Positions 6,529 to 13,931 of a stretch of DNA of 13,931 nucleotides are shown here, one piece after another; positions within the stretch are counted from its first letter, which is position 1; each line of letters begins with the position of its first letter. The DNA is from Pseudomonadota bacterium (lineage in GTDB: Bacteria; Pseudomonadota; Alphaproteobacteria; Rhizobiales; Hyphomicrobiaceae): NCBI GenBank assembly GCA_023410905.1, contig JAEYPL010000074.1, positions 1 to 13,931 on the forward strand. The letters are read 5' to 3'. The translations under genes and the position numbers were made by a program. The notes beneath the pieces were generated by a model, which was given only the letters and a program-made list of their open reading frames with translations, was not told where the DNA came from and made no database searches.

Positions 6529-6556
6529 TTTACGTCACCGATTAAGCTGCTAAACT
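6529..6556 (+). promoter_or_regulatory. Possible sigma-70-like promoter for ppx/gppA
   Basis: TTTACG (6529-6534) and TAAACT (6551-6556) are separated by 16 bases; each matches the consensus at four of six positions. It is about 95 bases upstream of the chosen start. Confidence 0.25.
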
Positions 6557-6651
6557 TTGCCGCAAGTACGATCCAGACCGAAGCCTGTCGACCCGTACCC
6601 GGGGTGTTGCCGAGCGGCATCATGCGTCCCAGGCGCTGGAGTATCGCACTG

Positions 6652-7896
6652 ATGGAGGCGGATGACGAACAGGGAGCCGAGGCTCCCGCCGCGCAGTTGG
6701 CACCCGCGATGGCCCCGGGAATGCAGGACTGCGCCTCCGCGATCCAGCCTGTCGCCTTCCGCAGCGAACCCACGATTACGCCGCCGCCCTTGGATGCCGA
6801 TGTACGCCCCCGCACGATTGAGCGGAATGGCGAGCGCACGCACGAGCGCACCGGCGACCGTCATCAGAATTCACCCACGTACGGCGCGCTCGATCTCGGC
6901 ACGAACAATTGTCGTCTGCTTGTCGCACGGCCCTCGCGGCGCGGTTTCCTCGTCGTCGATGCGTTCTCGCGCATCATCCGCCTCGGCGAAGGCGTTTCGA
7001 CGAGCGGGCGTCTCTCCGACGCCGCCATGCACCGCACGATCGAGGCGCTGAAGGTCTGCGAGGCGAAGCTACGCAAAGCCAATGTCGCACGCTCGCGCCT
7101 CATCGCCACGCAAGCCTGCCGTGTCGCCGCCAACGGTGACGAATTCCTCGACCGCGTGCGCCGCGACGTCGGCCTCGAAATCGAGGTTGTCTGCCGCGAG
7201 ACGGAAGCGCGCCTCGCCGTATCGGGCTGCGCCGCCCTCATCGACAAGCATAGCGATCTCGTTCTCGTCTTCGACATCGGCGGCGGGTCATCCGAACTCA
7301 TCTGGCTCGACCTCAACCGCCGCCGCGACGGCTGGCGCCGTTCCATGGCCGACCGCATCGAGGCGCAGCACTGCATTGCGGCTTGGACCTCGCTTCCGCT
7401 CGGCGTCGTCACGATCGCGGAGCGCTTCGGCGGCCGTCATGTGGACGAGGACACTTTCGAGGCCATGGTCGACTATGTCGGCGAACTACTGGCCCCCTTC
7501 GAGCGCGAGCACGGCTTCCGCTCGCGCATGCACAATCGGCGCGTGCACATGCTCGGCACATCGGGCACCGTGACCACCGTGGCGGGCATCCACCTCGGCC
7601 TCCCGCGCTATGACCGCAATCGCGTCGACGGCTGCTGGCTGCGATCGAGCCAGGTGCGCACCGTAACCGCGGACCTGCTCGCGCGCGGCTATGACGCCCG
7701 CGTCAGTGAACCCTGCATCGGCCGCGATCGCGCCGACCTCGTGCTCGCAGGCTGCGCCATTCTCGAAGCGCTCATGCGCATGTGGCCTTGTGATATGCTG
7801 CGCGTCGCGGATCGCGGTTTGCGCGAAGGCATTCTCGCGACGCTCATGGCAGAGGATGGCGTCTTCCGCTCCTCGCGACGGGACGGCTGGCAATAA
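6652..7896 (+). CDS. Ppx/GppA family phosphatase (exopolyphosphatase / pppGpp phosphohydrolase)
   Basis: A member of the Ppx/GppA family in the ASKHA fold, about 414 residues, expected to hydrolyse polyphosphate or the gamma phosphate of pppGpp. The first 75 residues are low-complexity and charged, as in rhizobial orthologues I recall. The catalytic fold starts with YGALDLGTNNCRLL (77-90); the catalytic Glu lies in CRETEARLAVSGC near residue 185; FDIGGGSSEL (207-216) and LGTSGTVTT (303-311) bind phosphate; CIGRDRADLVLAGC and VADRGLREG close the domain. The start is uncertain: ATG 6652 has GGAG ten bases upstream, ATG 6622 and GTG 6604 are also in frame, and all lie outside the conserved domain. 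rlmE begins at the next base after the stop, so they form an operon. Whether the enzyme is a true Ppx or GppA cannot be decided. Confidence 0.88.
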   Translation: MEADDEQGAEAPAAQLAPAMAPGMQDCASAIQPVAFRSEPTITPPPLDADVRPRTIERNGERTHERTGDRHQNSPTYGALDLGTNNCRLLVARPSRRGFLVVDAFSRIIRLGEGVSTSGRLSDAAMHRTIEALKVCEAKLRKANVARSRLIATQACRVAANGDEFLDRVRRDVGLEIEVVCRETEARLAVSGCAALIDKHSDLVLVFDIGGGSSELIWLDLNRRRDGWRRSMADRIEAQHCIAAWTSLPLGVVTIAERFGGRHVDEDTFEAMVDYVGELLAPFEREHGFRSRMHNRRVHMLGTSGTVTTVAGIHLGLPRYDRNRVDGCWLRSSQVRTVTADLLARGYDARVSEPCIGRDRADLVLAGCAILEALMRMWPCDMLRVADRGLREGILATLMAEDGVFRSSRRDGWQ

Positions 7897-8637
7897 ATGA
7901 CCACGAGTGGCAAGGGTAAAGGCAAGAGCCCCGGCAGCGGCGGCTCCTCGGCCAAGAATTTCGGCGACTCGCGCCAGCTCACCGTGCGCCTCAAGACGGC
8001 GCGCAAGCGGTCGGCCTCCTCGCAGCGCTGGCTCGAGCGCCAGCTCAACGACCCTTACGTCGCGGCCGCCAAGCGCGGAGGCTGGCGGTCGCGTGCGGCC
8101 TTCAAGCTCATCGAAATCGATGACAAATATCGCCTGCTGAAGCCGGGCCATCGCGTCGTCGATCTCGGCGCCGCGCCCGGCGGCTGGACGCAGGTCGCGG
8201 CACTCCGCGTGAAGTCGGTCGAAGGGCGCGGGCAGGTGATCGGCATCGACTACCTGCCGGTCGAGACCATTCCCGGCGCCACGATCCTGCAGCTCGATTT
8301 CCTCGATGAGGACGCGCCGGACAAGCTCAAGGCCCTGCTGCGCGACGGCGGTGCAGATATCGTGCTCTCGGACATGGCCGCACCGACTACGGGCCATGCC
8401 AGCACGGATCACCTGCGTATTATCGCCCTCGCCGAGGTCGCAGCGCAGTTCGCAACCGAAGTTTTGGCACCGGGCGGCGCATTCCTCGCCAAGGTTTTCC
8501 AGGGCGGCACCGAGCGTACTCTGCTCGACCTGCTGAAGCGCGACTTCGCCATCGTGCGCCACGTCAAACCCAAGGCGAGCCGTTCCGATTCCGCCGAGCT
8601 TTACGTGCTCGCAACCGGCTTTCGCGGGCGCCAGTAG
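7897..8637 (+). CDS. rlmE: 23S rRNA (uridine-2'-O) methyltransferase RlmE (RrmJ/FtsJ)
   Basis: The 246-residue RlmE/FtsJ methyltransferase, which methylates the 2'-OH of U2552 in 23S rRNA (E. coli numbering) during 50S maturation, using S-adenosylmethionine. The first 30 residues are a basic, Gly/Ser-rich tail. The family start DPYVAAAKRGGWRSRAAFKL follows, then the SAM-binding motif VVDLGAAPGGWTQVA (87-101). The catalytic K-D-K-E set is complete: Lys70, Asp159 in VLSDMAAPTTG, Lys199 in LAKVFQGG and Glu234 in SRSDSAELYV. The ATG directly follows the TAA of the ppx/gppA gene with no strong Shine-Dalgarno of its own, so translation is probably coupled. The 3' end faces the symporter gene with only three bases between stop codons. 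Confidence 0.95.
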   Translation: MTTSGKGKGKSPGSGGSSAKNFGDSRQLTVRLKTARKRSASSQRWLERQLNDPYVAAAKRGGWRSRAAFKLIEIDDKYRLLKPGHRVVDLGAAPGGWTQVAALRVKSVEGRGQVIGIDYLPVETIPGATILQLDFLDEDAPDKLKALLRDGGADIVLSDMAAPTTGHASTDHLRIIALAEVAAQFATEVLAPGGAFLAKVFQGGTERTLLDLLKRDFAIVRHVKPKASRSDSAELYVLATGFRGRQ

Positions 8638-8653
8638 CGCTCAGGCTGGCGCC
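8627..8653. terminator. Hairpin spanning the stop codons of two convergent genes
   Basis: GGCGCCAG (8627-8634) and CTGGCGCC (8646-8653) form a perfect 8-bp GC-rich stem around an 11-base loop. The loop contains the rlmE TAG (8635-8637) and the symporter stop (8641-8643, complement). Because the stem is symmetric it could stop both transcripts, though neither side has a U-tract. Confidence 0.5.
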
Positions 8654-10017
8654 GGCGAGCGTGGCTCGAACTGCGCGATCAGCACATACGCCGTCGTTGC
8701 CGCGACGAGACCTGCCACATACGGCGCTTCGACGCCGAGCACGTGCTCACCGACGAGCCAGACAGATGCGCCGCTCGCCATGGCCGCAAGCGCGCTGAGT
8801 TCACCACCGAGCCGCGTGAAGAGACCGAACACGAGCGTCACGAAAATACCCGCACTGGCAAAGGCCGAAGCCAGCTCCACCAGATCCGAGATGTGCGTCG
8901 CGCGCAGCGCCAGCAGATAGGCGATCACGCCGAGCGTCGCGACGGACGCTCGCGCAACCGTGACCTTCATCCGCTCGGACGCGCCCGGCCTCATGCGCAG
9001 CAGCAGATTGTGCGACAGCATCGACCCGGCCGCGAGCAGTGCCGAATCCACCGTCGTCAGGATCGCTGAGATGAGTGCGCCGACGAACAGCACGTAGAGA
9101 ATTGGCGGCAAGTGGCGCTGCGCGATTTCCGGAACGATCTGCTCGGAATTGGCAATGTCGGGCACCAGCATGGGACCAATGAGGCCGAGCGTGACCGGAA
9201 TGAGCGCGATCAGCAGATAGCAGCAGCCACCGATGGTCGCGCCGGTCCGCGCCACCTCCGGCGAGCGGCACGCCAGCACGCGCGAGATCAGCTCGACCGC
9301 GACCACGGAGCCACAGATTGGAATGGCCCACTTTTCGGCAAGCGCCAGCCACGACTGATCGGCCGGAAAGAGCACCCAGCGTGATGGCTCGATTTTCGCA
9401 AGACCTGCCGAGATGCCACCGACCTCGGCGACCGCCACCCAGCAGAGTCCCGCGAGGCCTGCCACGATCACCGTGCTCTGGATGGCATCGTTGTAGGCAT
9501 CCGCGAGCAGGCCGCCAAGTACGGTGTAGGTAACGACCGCGATCACGGCGAGGGTCAGCGCCGTCTCGAGCTCGATGCCGGCTGCCGAGCCGACGATCTG
9601 CCCGAAGCCACGGATCTGCGCTGCCGCCCAAAGCACGGAGCCGGGAATGAGCAGCACCGCCGCAAGCCGCTCGACGCGCCCCGAGAACCGGAAGCGAAAG
9701 AAATCGGCGAATGTCTGGATGCCGCGCCGCCACAGCCGGGCCGCAAAGAAAAGCCCCATGACCACGATGCCGAGGGCATAGGCAAAGGGCTCGGCCTGTG
9801 CGCCCGAAAGCCCCTCGGTATAGACGCGGCTCGCCGCGCCGATCACGACCTCGGCGCCGAACCACGTTGCGAAGATCGAAACGGACGCGAGCCCGACGCC
9901 GAACGAGCGGCCGGCCAGCATGTAGTCGGTCTCGGTCGCAACCCGCCGCGCAACCCATGCACCGATCAGGATCTGCAGGCCGACATAACCAATGATGCCC
10001 GCCACTGTCGCGTTCAT
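8641..10017 (-). CDS. Sodium:solute symporter family transporter (SSS)
   Basis: A 458-residue inner-membrane protein with the hydrophobic pattern of the SSS family (about 12-13 segments, LeuT fold), coupling solute uptake to the sodium gradient. The N-terminus TVAGIIGYVGLQILIGAWVARR is the first segment, followed by the family-typical DYMLAGRSFGVGLASVS and ATWFGAEVVIGAAS. VTYTVLGGLLADAYNDAIQ (about residue 172 onward) is the SSS signature region, and ISAILTTVDSALLAAGSMLSHNL carries the Ser/Thr of the predicted Na2 site. The start at 10017 has GGGGGA five bases upstream; an upstream in-frame ATG would add a polar tail before the first membrane segment. The substrate is not evident. The gene is transcribed away from moeA across a 263-base gap and converges on rlmE. 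Confidence 0.87.
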   Translation of the reverse strand: MNATVAGIIGYVGLQILIGAWVARRVATETDYMLAGRSFGVGLASVSIFATWFGAEVVIGAASRVYTEGLSGAQAEPFAYALGIVVMGLFFAARLWRRGIQTFADFFRFRFSGRVERLAAVLLIPGSVLWAAAQIRGFGQIVGSAAGIELETALTLAVIAVVTYTVLGGLLADAYNDAIQSTVIVAGLAGLCWVAVAEVGGISAGLAKIEPSRWVLFPADQSWLALAEKWAIPICGSVVAVELISRVLACRSPEVARTGATIGGCCYLLIALIPVTLGLIGPMLVPDIANSEQIVPEIAQRHLPPILYVLFVGALISAILTTVDSALLAAGSMLSHNLLLRMRPGASERMKVTVARASVATLGVIAYLLALRATHISDLVELASAFASAGIFVTLVFGLFTRLGGELSALAAMASGASVWLVGEHVLGVEAPYVAGLVAATTAYVLIAQFEPRSPAPA

Positions 10018-10116
10018 GCTGTCCCCCGCCTTGCCCGCCCGTCGCGGCGCGCTGCGAGGATGGTTCATTGCGTGCGCTTCATGCAAGAGGCGACGTCGTC
10101 GCTCGCGCCACCATAT

Positions 10117-10236
10117 CCCTTCTCCCCGTGCTTACGGGGAGAGGGTAAGGATGAGGGGCGGAAGCTTGCTGAAACGTCGGCGTATGCCGACGCCCCTCAC
10201 CCCAACCCTCTCACCGCAAGAGCGGGGAGAGGGAGA
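10117..10236. repeat. REP/BIME-like nested palindromic intergenic element
   Basis: Two G/C-rich copies lie in inverted orientation: 10116-10160 and the complement of 10191-10235 agree at 35 of 45 positions without gaps. Each copy is itself a hairpin. The left one pairs 10118-10128 with 10135-10145; the right one pairs 10206-10217 with 10222-10233 (11 of 12 pairs, AAGA loop). The spacer holds a third hairpin, CGTCGGC (10175-10181) with GCCGACG (10186-10192). Elements with the CCCTCACCCC / CCCTCTCCCCGC wording are common between genes in Rhizobiales. Here it lies between moeA and the symporter gene, where it could limit read-through or fold the mRNA. Confidence 0.75.
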
Positions 10237-10252
10237 AGTAAGCGATAGCCCA

Positions 10253-10271
10253 GTCGCGCCGCAGGCGCGAC
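10253..10271 (-). terminator. GC hairpin just downstream of moeA
   Basis: GTCGCGCC (10253-10260) and GGCGCGAC (10264-10271) form a perfect 8-bp stem with a three-base loop, nine bases after the moeA stop. It is well placed to end the trpC-moaC-moeA transcript, although no U-tract follows. Confidence 0.5.
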
Positions 10272-10280
10272 CAACGCCGC

Positions 10281-11486
10281 TCAAAAATCGAGCGGTAGCA
10301 CCCGCACTGGCTCGCCGGGCGCTGCGGCCGGCGCATTCGGCGTGCGCACGATCAGGCAGTCCGCAATCGCCAGCGGCGAGAGCAGCGAGCTGTCCTGTGA
10401 GCGCACGGGCGACACCTTCGGCGGTCCATCGCCATCATGCGTCAGTGTCGCGCGCATATAGTGCTGACGCGGTCCGTTGGCCTCAAGAGCGACGGCTGCA
10501 ACCGCCGGTCGCGTGGCTTCGGTGGCCATGGGCCGTCCAGCCAGTTGCTCGACCAGCGGCACAACGAACACGCGCGCGCACACGAGCGAGGAGACCGGAT
10601 TGCCCGGCAGTCCGACGACGCGCAACGGCCCGAGACGACCGCTCATGAGCGGCTTGCCTGGCCGCATGGCGATCTTCCAGAAGGCCAGCTCCATGCCCTG
10701 TTTGGAGAGTACAGGCGCGACGAGATCGTGATCGCCGACGGACGCGCCGCCGATCGTGACCAAAATGTCGGCGTCTTTTGCGCGCGCGACGTGGTCGTTG
10801 AGGCTTTCCGCCGTATCGCGCGCAATGCCGAGCTGGATGATCTCGGCGCCGAAGTTGCGCAGCATGGCGCCGACGCCGAGATGGTTCGACGCTATGATCT
10901 GCCCGATGCCGGGTGTCTCACCCGGGCGCACGAGTTCGTCACCCGTCGAGAGAATGGCGACCTTCGGACGGCGCCAGACGGCGAGTTCGCCGTACCCCAT
11001 GGAGGCCGCGAGTGAGAGTTCGCGCGGACCAAGCCGGCGGCCAGCTTCGAGAAGGCGCATGCCTTCCTTGAAATCACCACCGCGCGGGCGAATGTGATCG
11101 GTCTGGACGTCTTCGCCATCGACCACGACCTGGGCGCCTTCGCGCGTCGTGTGCTCCTGAATGACGATGCCGTCAGCGCCTTCGGGCACGGGCGCGCCTG
11201 TGAAAATGCGCACGGCCTCGCCAGCGCCCACACGACCGTCGAACGGATGGCCTGCAGCGGACTCGCCGATCACCGTCAGCTTCGCTGGCAGGTTCGCGAC
11301 GTCACTCGCGCGAACGGCATAGCCATCCATGGCGGACGCGTCGAACGGCGGTTGCGTGAGGCGCGCAGATACCGGCTCGGCGAGAATGCGGTCGTGCGCG
11401 GCCTCGATGGCGACGCGCTCGGCCCCCAGCGGTGCGGCGTCCGCAAGAATGCGGGCGAGCGCCTCTTCGACCGAAAGCAATGCCAT
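10281..11486 (-). CDS. moeA: Molybdopterin molybdenumtransferase MoeA
   Basis: A 401-residue MoeA, the enzyme that inserts molybdate into adenylylated molybdopterin in the last step of molybdenum cofactor synthesis. QPPFDASAMDGYA (45-57) with Asp54 is the N-terminal signature. The MoCF-binding domain begins RPKVAILSTGDEL (173-185) and continues with VTIGGASVGDHD (243-254), RPGKPLMSG (275-283) and GLPGNPVSS (292-300). The C-terminal domain IV is present (RSQDSSLLSPLAIADCLIV), so the protein is full length. The ATG at 11486 has AAGGA nine bases upstream, inside the 3' end of moaC, and the stop of moaC is only four bases away. It is the last gene of the trpC-moaC-moeA operon; a hairpin follows the stop. 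Confidence 0.95.
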   Translation of the reverse strand: MALLSVEEALARILADAAPLGAERVAIEAAHDRILAEPVSARLTQPPFDASAMDGYAVRASDVANLPAKLTVIGESAAGHPFDGRVGAGEAVRIFTGAPVPEGADGIVIQEHTTREGAQVVVDGEDVQTDHIRPRGGDFKEGMRLLEAGRRLGPRELSLAASMGYGELAVWRRPKVAILSTGDELVRPGETPGIGQIIASNHLGVGAMLRNFGAEIIQLGIARDTAESLNDHVARAKDADILVTIGGASVGDHDLVAPVLSKQGMELAFWKIAMRPGKPLMSGRLGPLRVVGLPGNPVSSLVCARVFVVPLVEQLAGRPMATEATRPAVAAVALEANGPRQHYMRATLTHDGDGPPKVSPVRSQDSSLLSPLAIADCLIVRTPNAPAAAPGEPVRVLPLDF

Positions 11487-11490
11487 GAGA

Positions 11491-11985
11491 TCAGTCCTTC
11501 GCGTCGCCGGCGGCGGTGTGCCACGTGCCCGAACGTCCGCCCGTCTTCTCGACGAGTTGCACGGGGCCGATGACCATGCCGCGGTCGGCCGCCTTCAGCA
11601 TGTCGTAGATGGTCAGGCACGCAACGGACACGGCCGTCAGCGCTTCCATCTCGACACCCGTCTGGCCGCTCACCTTGACCTCGGCCTTCACGGCGATGCC
11701 GCACGGCTCTGCGCTCGTTGTGAAGTCGACGCTCGCCTTGGTGATCGCGAGCGGATGACAGAGCGGGATCAGTTCGTGCGTGCGCTTGGCCGCCATGATG
11801 CCGGCAAGACGCGCGGCGGCGAGCACGTCGCCTTTCTTCGCTTCACCCGTCGTGACTAGCGCCAATGTCTCCGGCGCCATGGAAACGAATCCCTCCGCGA
11901 TGGCCGTGCGCGCGGTCACGGCCTTGTCCGACACATCGACCATGACGGCATCGCCGGCCTCGTTGATGTGCGAGAGGCGGCTCAT
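11491..11985 (-). CDS. moaC: Cyclic pyranopterin monophosphate synthase MoaC
   Basis: A 164-residue MoaC, which converts the MoaA product (3',8-cyclo-7,8-dihydro-GTP) to cyclic pyranopterin monophosphate, the first stable intermediate of molybdenum cofactor synthesis. The key residues fall at the E. coli numbers: Lys51 in AKKGDVLAAARLAG, His77 in IPLCHPL, and Asp128 and Lys131 in LTIYDMLKAADRG. The KVSGQTGVEMEALTAVS stretch (104-120) is the other family signature. The ATG at 11985 overlaps the trpC TGA by four bases (ATGA), and the stop is four bases before moeA, so the three genes are translationally linked. A longer in-frame extension upstream lies within trpC in another frame and is not coding. 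Confidence 0.96.
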   Translation of the reverse strand: MSRLSHINEAGDAVMVDVSDKAVTARTAIAEGFVSMAPETLALVTTGEAKKGDVLAAARLAGIMAAKRTHELIPLCHPLAITKASVDFTTSAEPCGIAVKAEVKVSGQTGVEMEALTAVSVACLTIYDMLKAADRGMVIGPVQLVEKTGGRSGTWHTAAGDAKD

Positions 11986-12782
11986 GATGCGCGTCCTGTC
12001 AGCAGTTCGCGCGTCGCTGCGGTGACGTCGTCCTTGCGCATGAGGCTTTCGCCGACGAGGAAGGCATTCACGCCCACCTTCGCGAGCCGCTCGAGATCGC
12101 CATAATTTGCGATGCCGCTCTCGCCGATGACGATGCGATCCCTGGGCACGCGCGGTGCGAGGCGTTCGGTCGTCGCGAGTGTCGTCTCGAACGTCTTGAG
12201 ATTGCGGTTGTTGATGCCGATCAGGCGGCACGGCAGCATAAGCGCACGATCGAGCTCGGCATCGTCGTGCACCTCGACGATCGCATCCATGCCCCAGGCC
12301 TGTGCGGCCGACGCGAGATCGCGCGCAACAGCATCCTCGATCTGCGCCATGATGATAAGGATGCAATCCGCGCCCCAGGCGCGCGCTTCCGCCACCTGAT
12401 AGGTGTCGAGCATGAAGTCCTTGCGCAGTGCCGGCAGCCGCGTTGCCTTGCGTGCCGCCGTCAGATACTCCGGCGCGCCTTGGAAGGATGGTGTGTCCGT
12501 CAGCACGGAGAGGCACGCCGCGCCACCGGCCTCGTAAGCTTTCGCCAGCGACGGCGGATCGAAGTCCGCGCGAATGAGCCCCTTCGAGGGCGAGGCCTTC
12601 TTGATCTCGGCGATCAGCGCGAACTGCCCTTCGCGAATGCGCCGCTCGAGCGCGCCCGCGAACGACCGCACCGGCGTCGCGCGCCGCGCCGCCTCCTCGA
12701 TGGCCGCCTGTGGCCGTGCCTGCTTCGCCTCGGCGATCTCGGCGAGCTTATATTTCGTGATCTTGTCGAGAATGTCGCTCAT
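11982..12782 (-). CDS. trpC: Indole-3-glycerol phosphate synthase TrpC
   Basis: A 266-residue monofunctional indole-3-glycerol phosphate synthase, the (beta/alpha)8 enzyme that closes the indole ring in tryptophan synthesis. LIAEIKKASPSKG (56-68), LRKDF (119-123) with the catalytic Lys121, AIVEVHDD (167-174) with Glu170, GINNRNL (189-195) and IGESGI (219-224) with Glu221 give a complete active site. There is no fused TrpF domain. The ATG at 12782 begins MSDILDKITKYK, the usual N-terminus; AGGAG lies 13 bases upstream, a long spacing. Genes of the trpG-trpD type, which often precede trpC in alphaproteobacteria, are not here: the next gene is a divergent metallophosphoesterase. The stop overlaps the moaC start (ATGA). 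Confidence 0.96.
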   Translation of the reverse strand: MSDILDKITKYKLAEIAEAKQARPQAAIEEAARRATPVRSFAGALERRIREGQFALIAEIKKASPSKGLIRADFDPPSLAKAYEAGGAACLSVLTDTPSFQGAPEYLTAARKATRLPALRKDFMLDTYQVAEARAWGADCILIIMAQIEDAVARDLASAAQAWGMDAIVEVHDDAELDRALMLPCRLIGINNRNLKTFETTLATTERLAPRVPRDRIVIGESGIANYGDLERLAKVGVNAFLVGESLMRKDDVTAATRELLTGRAS

Positions 12783-12875
12783 GTCTGCCCGTATACTCCT
12801 GTCCGGCCCTGCCTTGCCAGCTCGAACGGCAATCAGCCCGAACACAACGCTGAGTTTGCTTAAGGTTTGGCGCCT

Positions 12876-12904
12876 TTGCGGCACATCGGCAGCTCGCGTA
12901 TAAG
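12876..12904 (+). promoter_or_regulatory. Predicted sigma-70-type promoter for the metallophosphoesterase
   Basis: TTGCGG (12876-12881) and TATAAG (12899-12904) are spaced by exactly 17 bases, with a start of transcription expected near 12911, about 30 bases before the ATG. Each box matches consensus at four or five positions. It also argues against an upstream TTG start at 12867. Confidence 0.5.
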
Positions 12905-12941
12905 CGCTCCTCACGCATCCTACCACAGCAGGCCCGACAGT

Positions 12942-13907
12942 ATGACGGCGGCAGAATTGCCCGGCACGCATTTTACCCTGGCGCACCTCTCGGACGTGCA
13001 CCTCGGCCCCTTGCCGCCCATCGGCGCCCGCCACTGGAATGTCAAGCGCCTCCTCGGCTGGCTGAACTGGCAGCGCAGCCGGCGCCATCTCTACAGCCGC
13101 GACGTCCTCGACCGTATCGTCGCCGACATGGTCGCGCAGGCGCCCGACCACATTGCCGTTACCGGCGACATCGCCAACCTCGGCCTCCCCGCCGAGCATG
13201 AGGCCGCACTGACTTGGCTGCGCACGCTCGGCGATGGTGAGCGCGTCACGGTCATCCCCGGCAACCACGACATCTACAGCAGCATCGGCGCCGACCAAGG
13301 CACCACGCGCTGGCACGCACATATGTCACCCAACACCGCTGCCGCCGACTACGCCATCGCCGAGGCGCTGAGCGGGACGGCAGCCTTCCCCTTCGTGCGC
13401 CGCTTCGGCAAGCTCGCCATCATCGCGCTGAACTCGGCCGTACCGACGCGCCCCATGTATGCTATCGGCCGCATCGGCAAACCCCAGCTCGATCGCCTCG
13501 CGCGCATTCTCGACCGCCTCGGCGCGGAGGGTCTGACGCGCGTCGTGCTGATCCATCATCCGCCCGTGCCGGGTCTGTCCAAGGCGCGCCACGATCTACA
13601 GGATGCGGATGCACTCGCCCAAGTCCTCGCCCGCCATGGCGCCGAACTCGTGTTGCATGGTCACGAGCACATTTCGAGCGAGCACTGGCACCCGGCGCGC
13701 ACGGGCCACATTCCCATTATCGGCGTGCCATCGGCGGCGCTCGCACGTCCGCACAAGAAGGAACCGCCAGCGCGCTATCACCTCTATCGTATCGCGCTCG
13801 ACGGCAACCGTCCGTCCATCGAGATGATCGCGCGCGGCCTTGCGGAACCGGATGGCCCCGTCGCCGAGCTGGAGCGGCGACGGCTCATACCCACGACAAG
13901 TCAATAA
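12942..13907 (+). CDS. Calcineurin-like metallophosphoesterase (CpdA/Icc-like)
   Basis: A 321-residue cytoplasmic metallophosphoesterase with the complete two-metal motif set in order: Asp18 and His20 in LAHLSDVHLG, Asp76 in VTGDIAN, Asn108-His109 in PGNHD, His205 in LIHHPP, and His241/His243 in LHGHEH. This pattern fits class III cyclic-nucleotide phosphodiesterases such as CpdA, but related enzymes act on other phosphodiesters, so the substrate is not assigned. There is no signal peptide or membrane segment. I start at ATG 12942 because a promoter-like pair lies just upstream and the catalytic domain begins at residue 10; the Shine-Dalgarno is weak. The gene is divergent from the trpC operon, and the reading frame ends 24 bases before the window edge. 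Confidence 0.86.
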   Translation: MTAAELPGTHFTLAHLSDVHLGPLPPIGARHWNVKRLLGWLNWQRSRRHLYSRDVLDRIVADMVAQAPDHIAVTGDIANLGLPAEHEAALTWLRTLGDGERVTVIPGNHDIYSSIGADQGTTRWHAHMSPNTAAADYAIAEALSGTAAFPFVRRFGKLAIIALNSAVPTRPMYAIGRIGKPQLDRLARILDRLGAEGLTRVVLIHHPPVPGLSKARHDLQDADALAQVLARHGAELVLHGHEHISSEHWHPARTGHIPIIGVPSAALARPHKKEPPARYHLYRIALDGNRPSIEMIARGLAEPDGPVAELERRRLIPTTSQ

Positions 13908-13931
13908 AGGCGGGTGGGTTCGGGAGGGTGG

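Noticed and set aside
7486..8562. A 358-codon open frame on the - strand opposite ppx/gppA and rlmE
   Set aside because: It runs across the junction of two well-supported genes and shows no domain.
8801..9958. A 385-codon open frame on the - strand in another frame of the symporter gene
   Set aside because: Its translation is an Arg/Gly/Ala-rich string without membrane segments; the overlapping frame gives a standard SSS transporter.
12783..12941. A promoter for the trpC operon in the gap to the metallophosphoesterase
   Set aside because: One must exist nearby, but I could not find a convincing -35/-10 pair or a trp leader on the - strand.
1..13931. tRNA, rRNA, CRISPR array, insertion sequence, prophage, toxin-antitoxin or defence genes
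   Set aside because: None was seen; the window is nearly filled by recognisable chromosomal genes with uniform GC-rich codon use.

Overview
The window is a GC-rich chromosomal segment from an alphaproteobacterium, most likely a member of the Hyphomicrobiales (Rhizobiales). The clues are a divK-type response regulator divergent from a DUF3572 gene, the short alphaproteobacterial form of HPr kinase, an alphaproteobacterial-style Ppx/GppA phosphatase directly followed by rlmE, the trpC-moaC-moeA gene order, and a G/C-rich nested palindromic intergenic element of the kind common in this order. The genus cannot be settled from the sequence. Identifications rest on reading motifs and remembered family sequences; no database search was run.

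Layout. 1-299 (-): 5' part of divK, cut by the window edge. 406-1682 (+): a DUF3572 gene translationally coupled to a ROK-family sugar kinase resembling the fructokinase Mak. 1733-1996 (-): a small putative lipoprotein of unknown function. 2162-5031 (-): a sugar-acid dehydratase of the IlvD/Edd family (xylonate/arabinonate type) followed by a ketopantoate-reductase-like enzyme, with a strong hairpin between them. 5145-5612 (+): short hprK. 5665-6459 (-): a secreted M15-type peptidase. 6652-8637 (+): ppx/gppA and rlmE, abutting. 8641-10017 (-): a sodium:solute symporter. 10117-10236: REP-like nested palindrome. 10281-12782 (-): trpC-moaC-moeA. 12942-13907 (+): a metallophosphoesterase.

How the genes relate. 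The segment is mostly housekeeping: cell-cycle signalling (DivK), polyphosphate or ppGpp metabolism (Ppx/GppA), 23S rRNA methylation (RlmE), tryptophan synthesis (TrpC) and molybdenum cofactor synthesis (MoaC, MoeA). Carbon metabolism is represented by the ROK kinase, the sugar-acid dehydratase with its linked reductase, and the regulatory kinase HprK divergent from the dehydratase. trpC-moaC-moeA is tightly packed (4-base overlap, then a 4-base gap) and reads as one operon. Nearly all sequence is coding; the largest gap (10018-10280) holds the palindromic element and a hairpin.

No clear undescribed system, defence island, prophage, CRISPR array or RNA gene is visible. The points most worth checking are the true substrate of the ketopantoate-reductase-like protein, the location of hprK, a hairpin that spans the facing stop codons of rlmE and the symporter gene, and the composite palindrome at 10117-10236.
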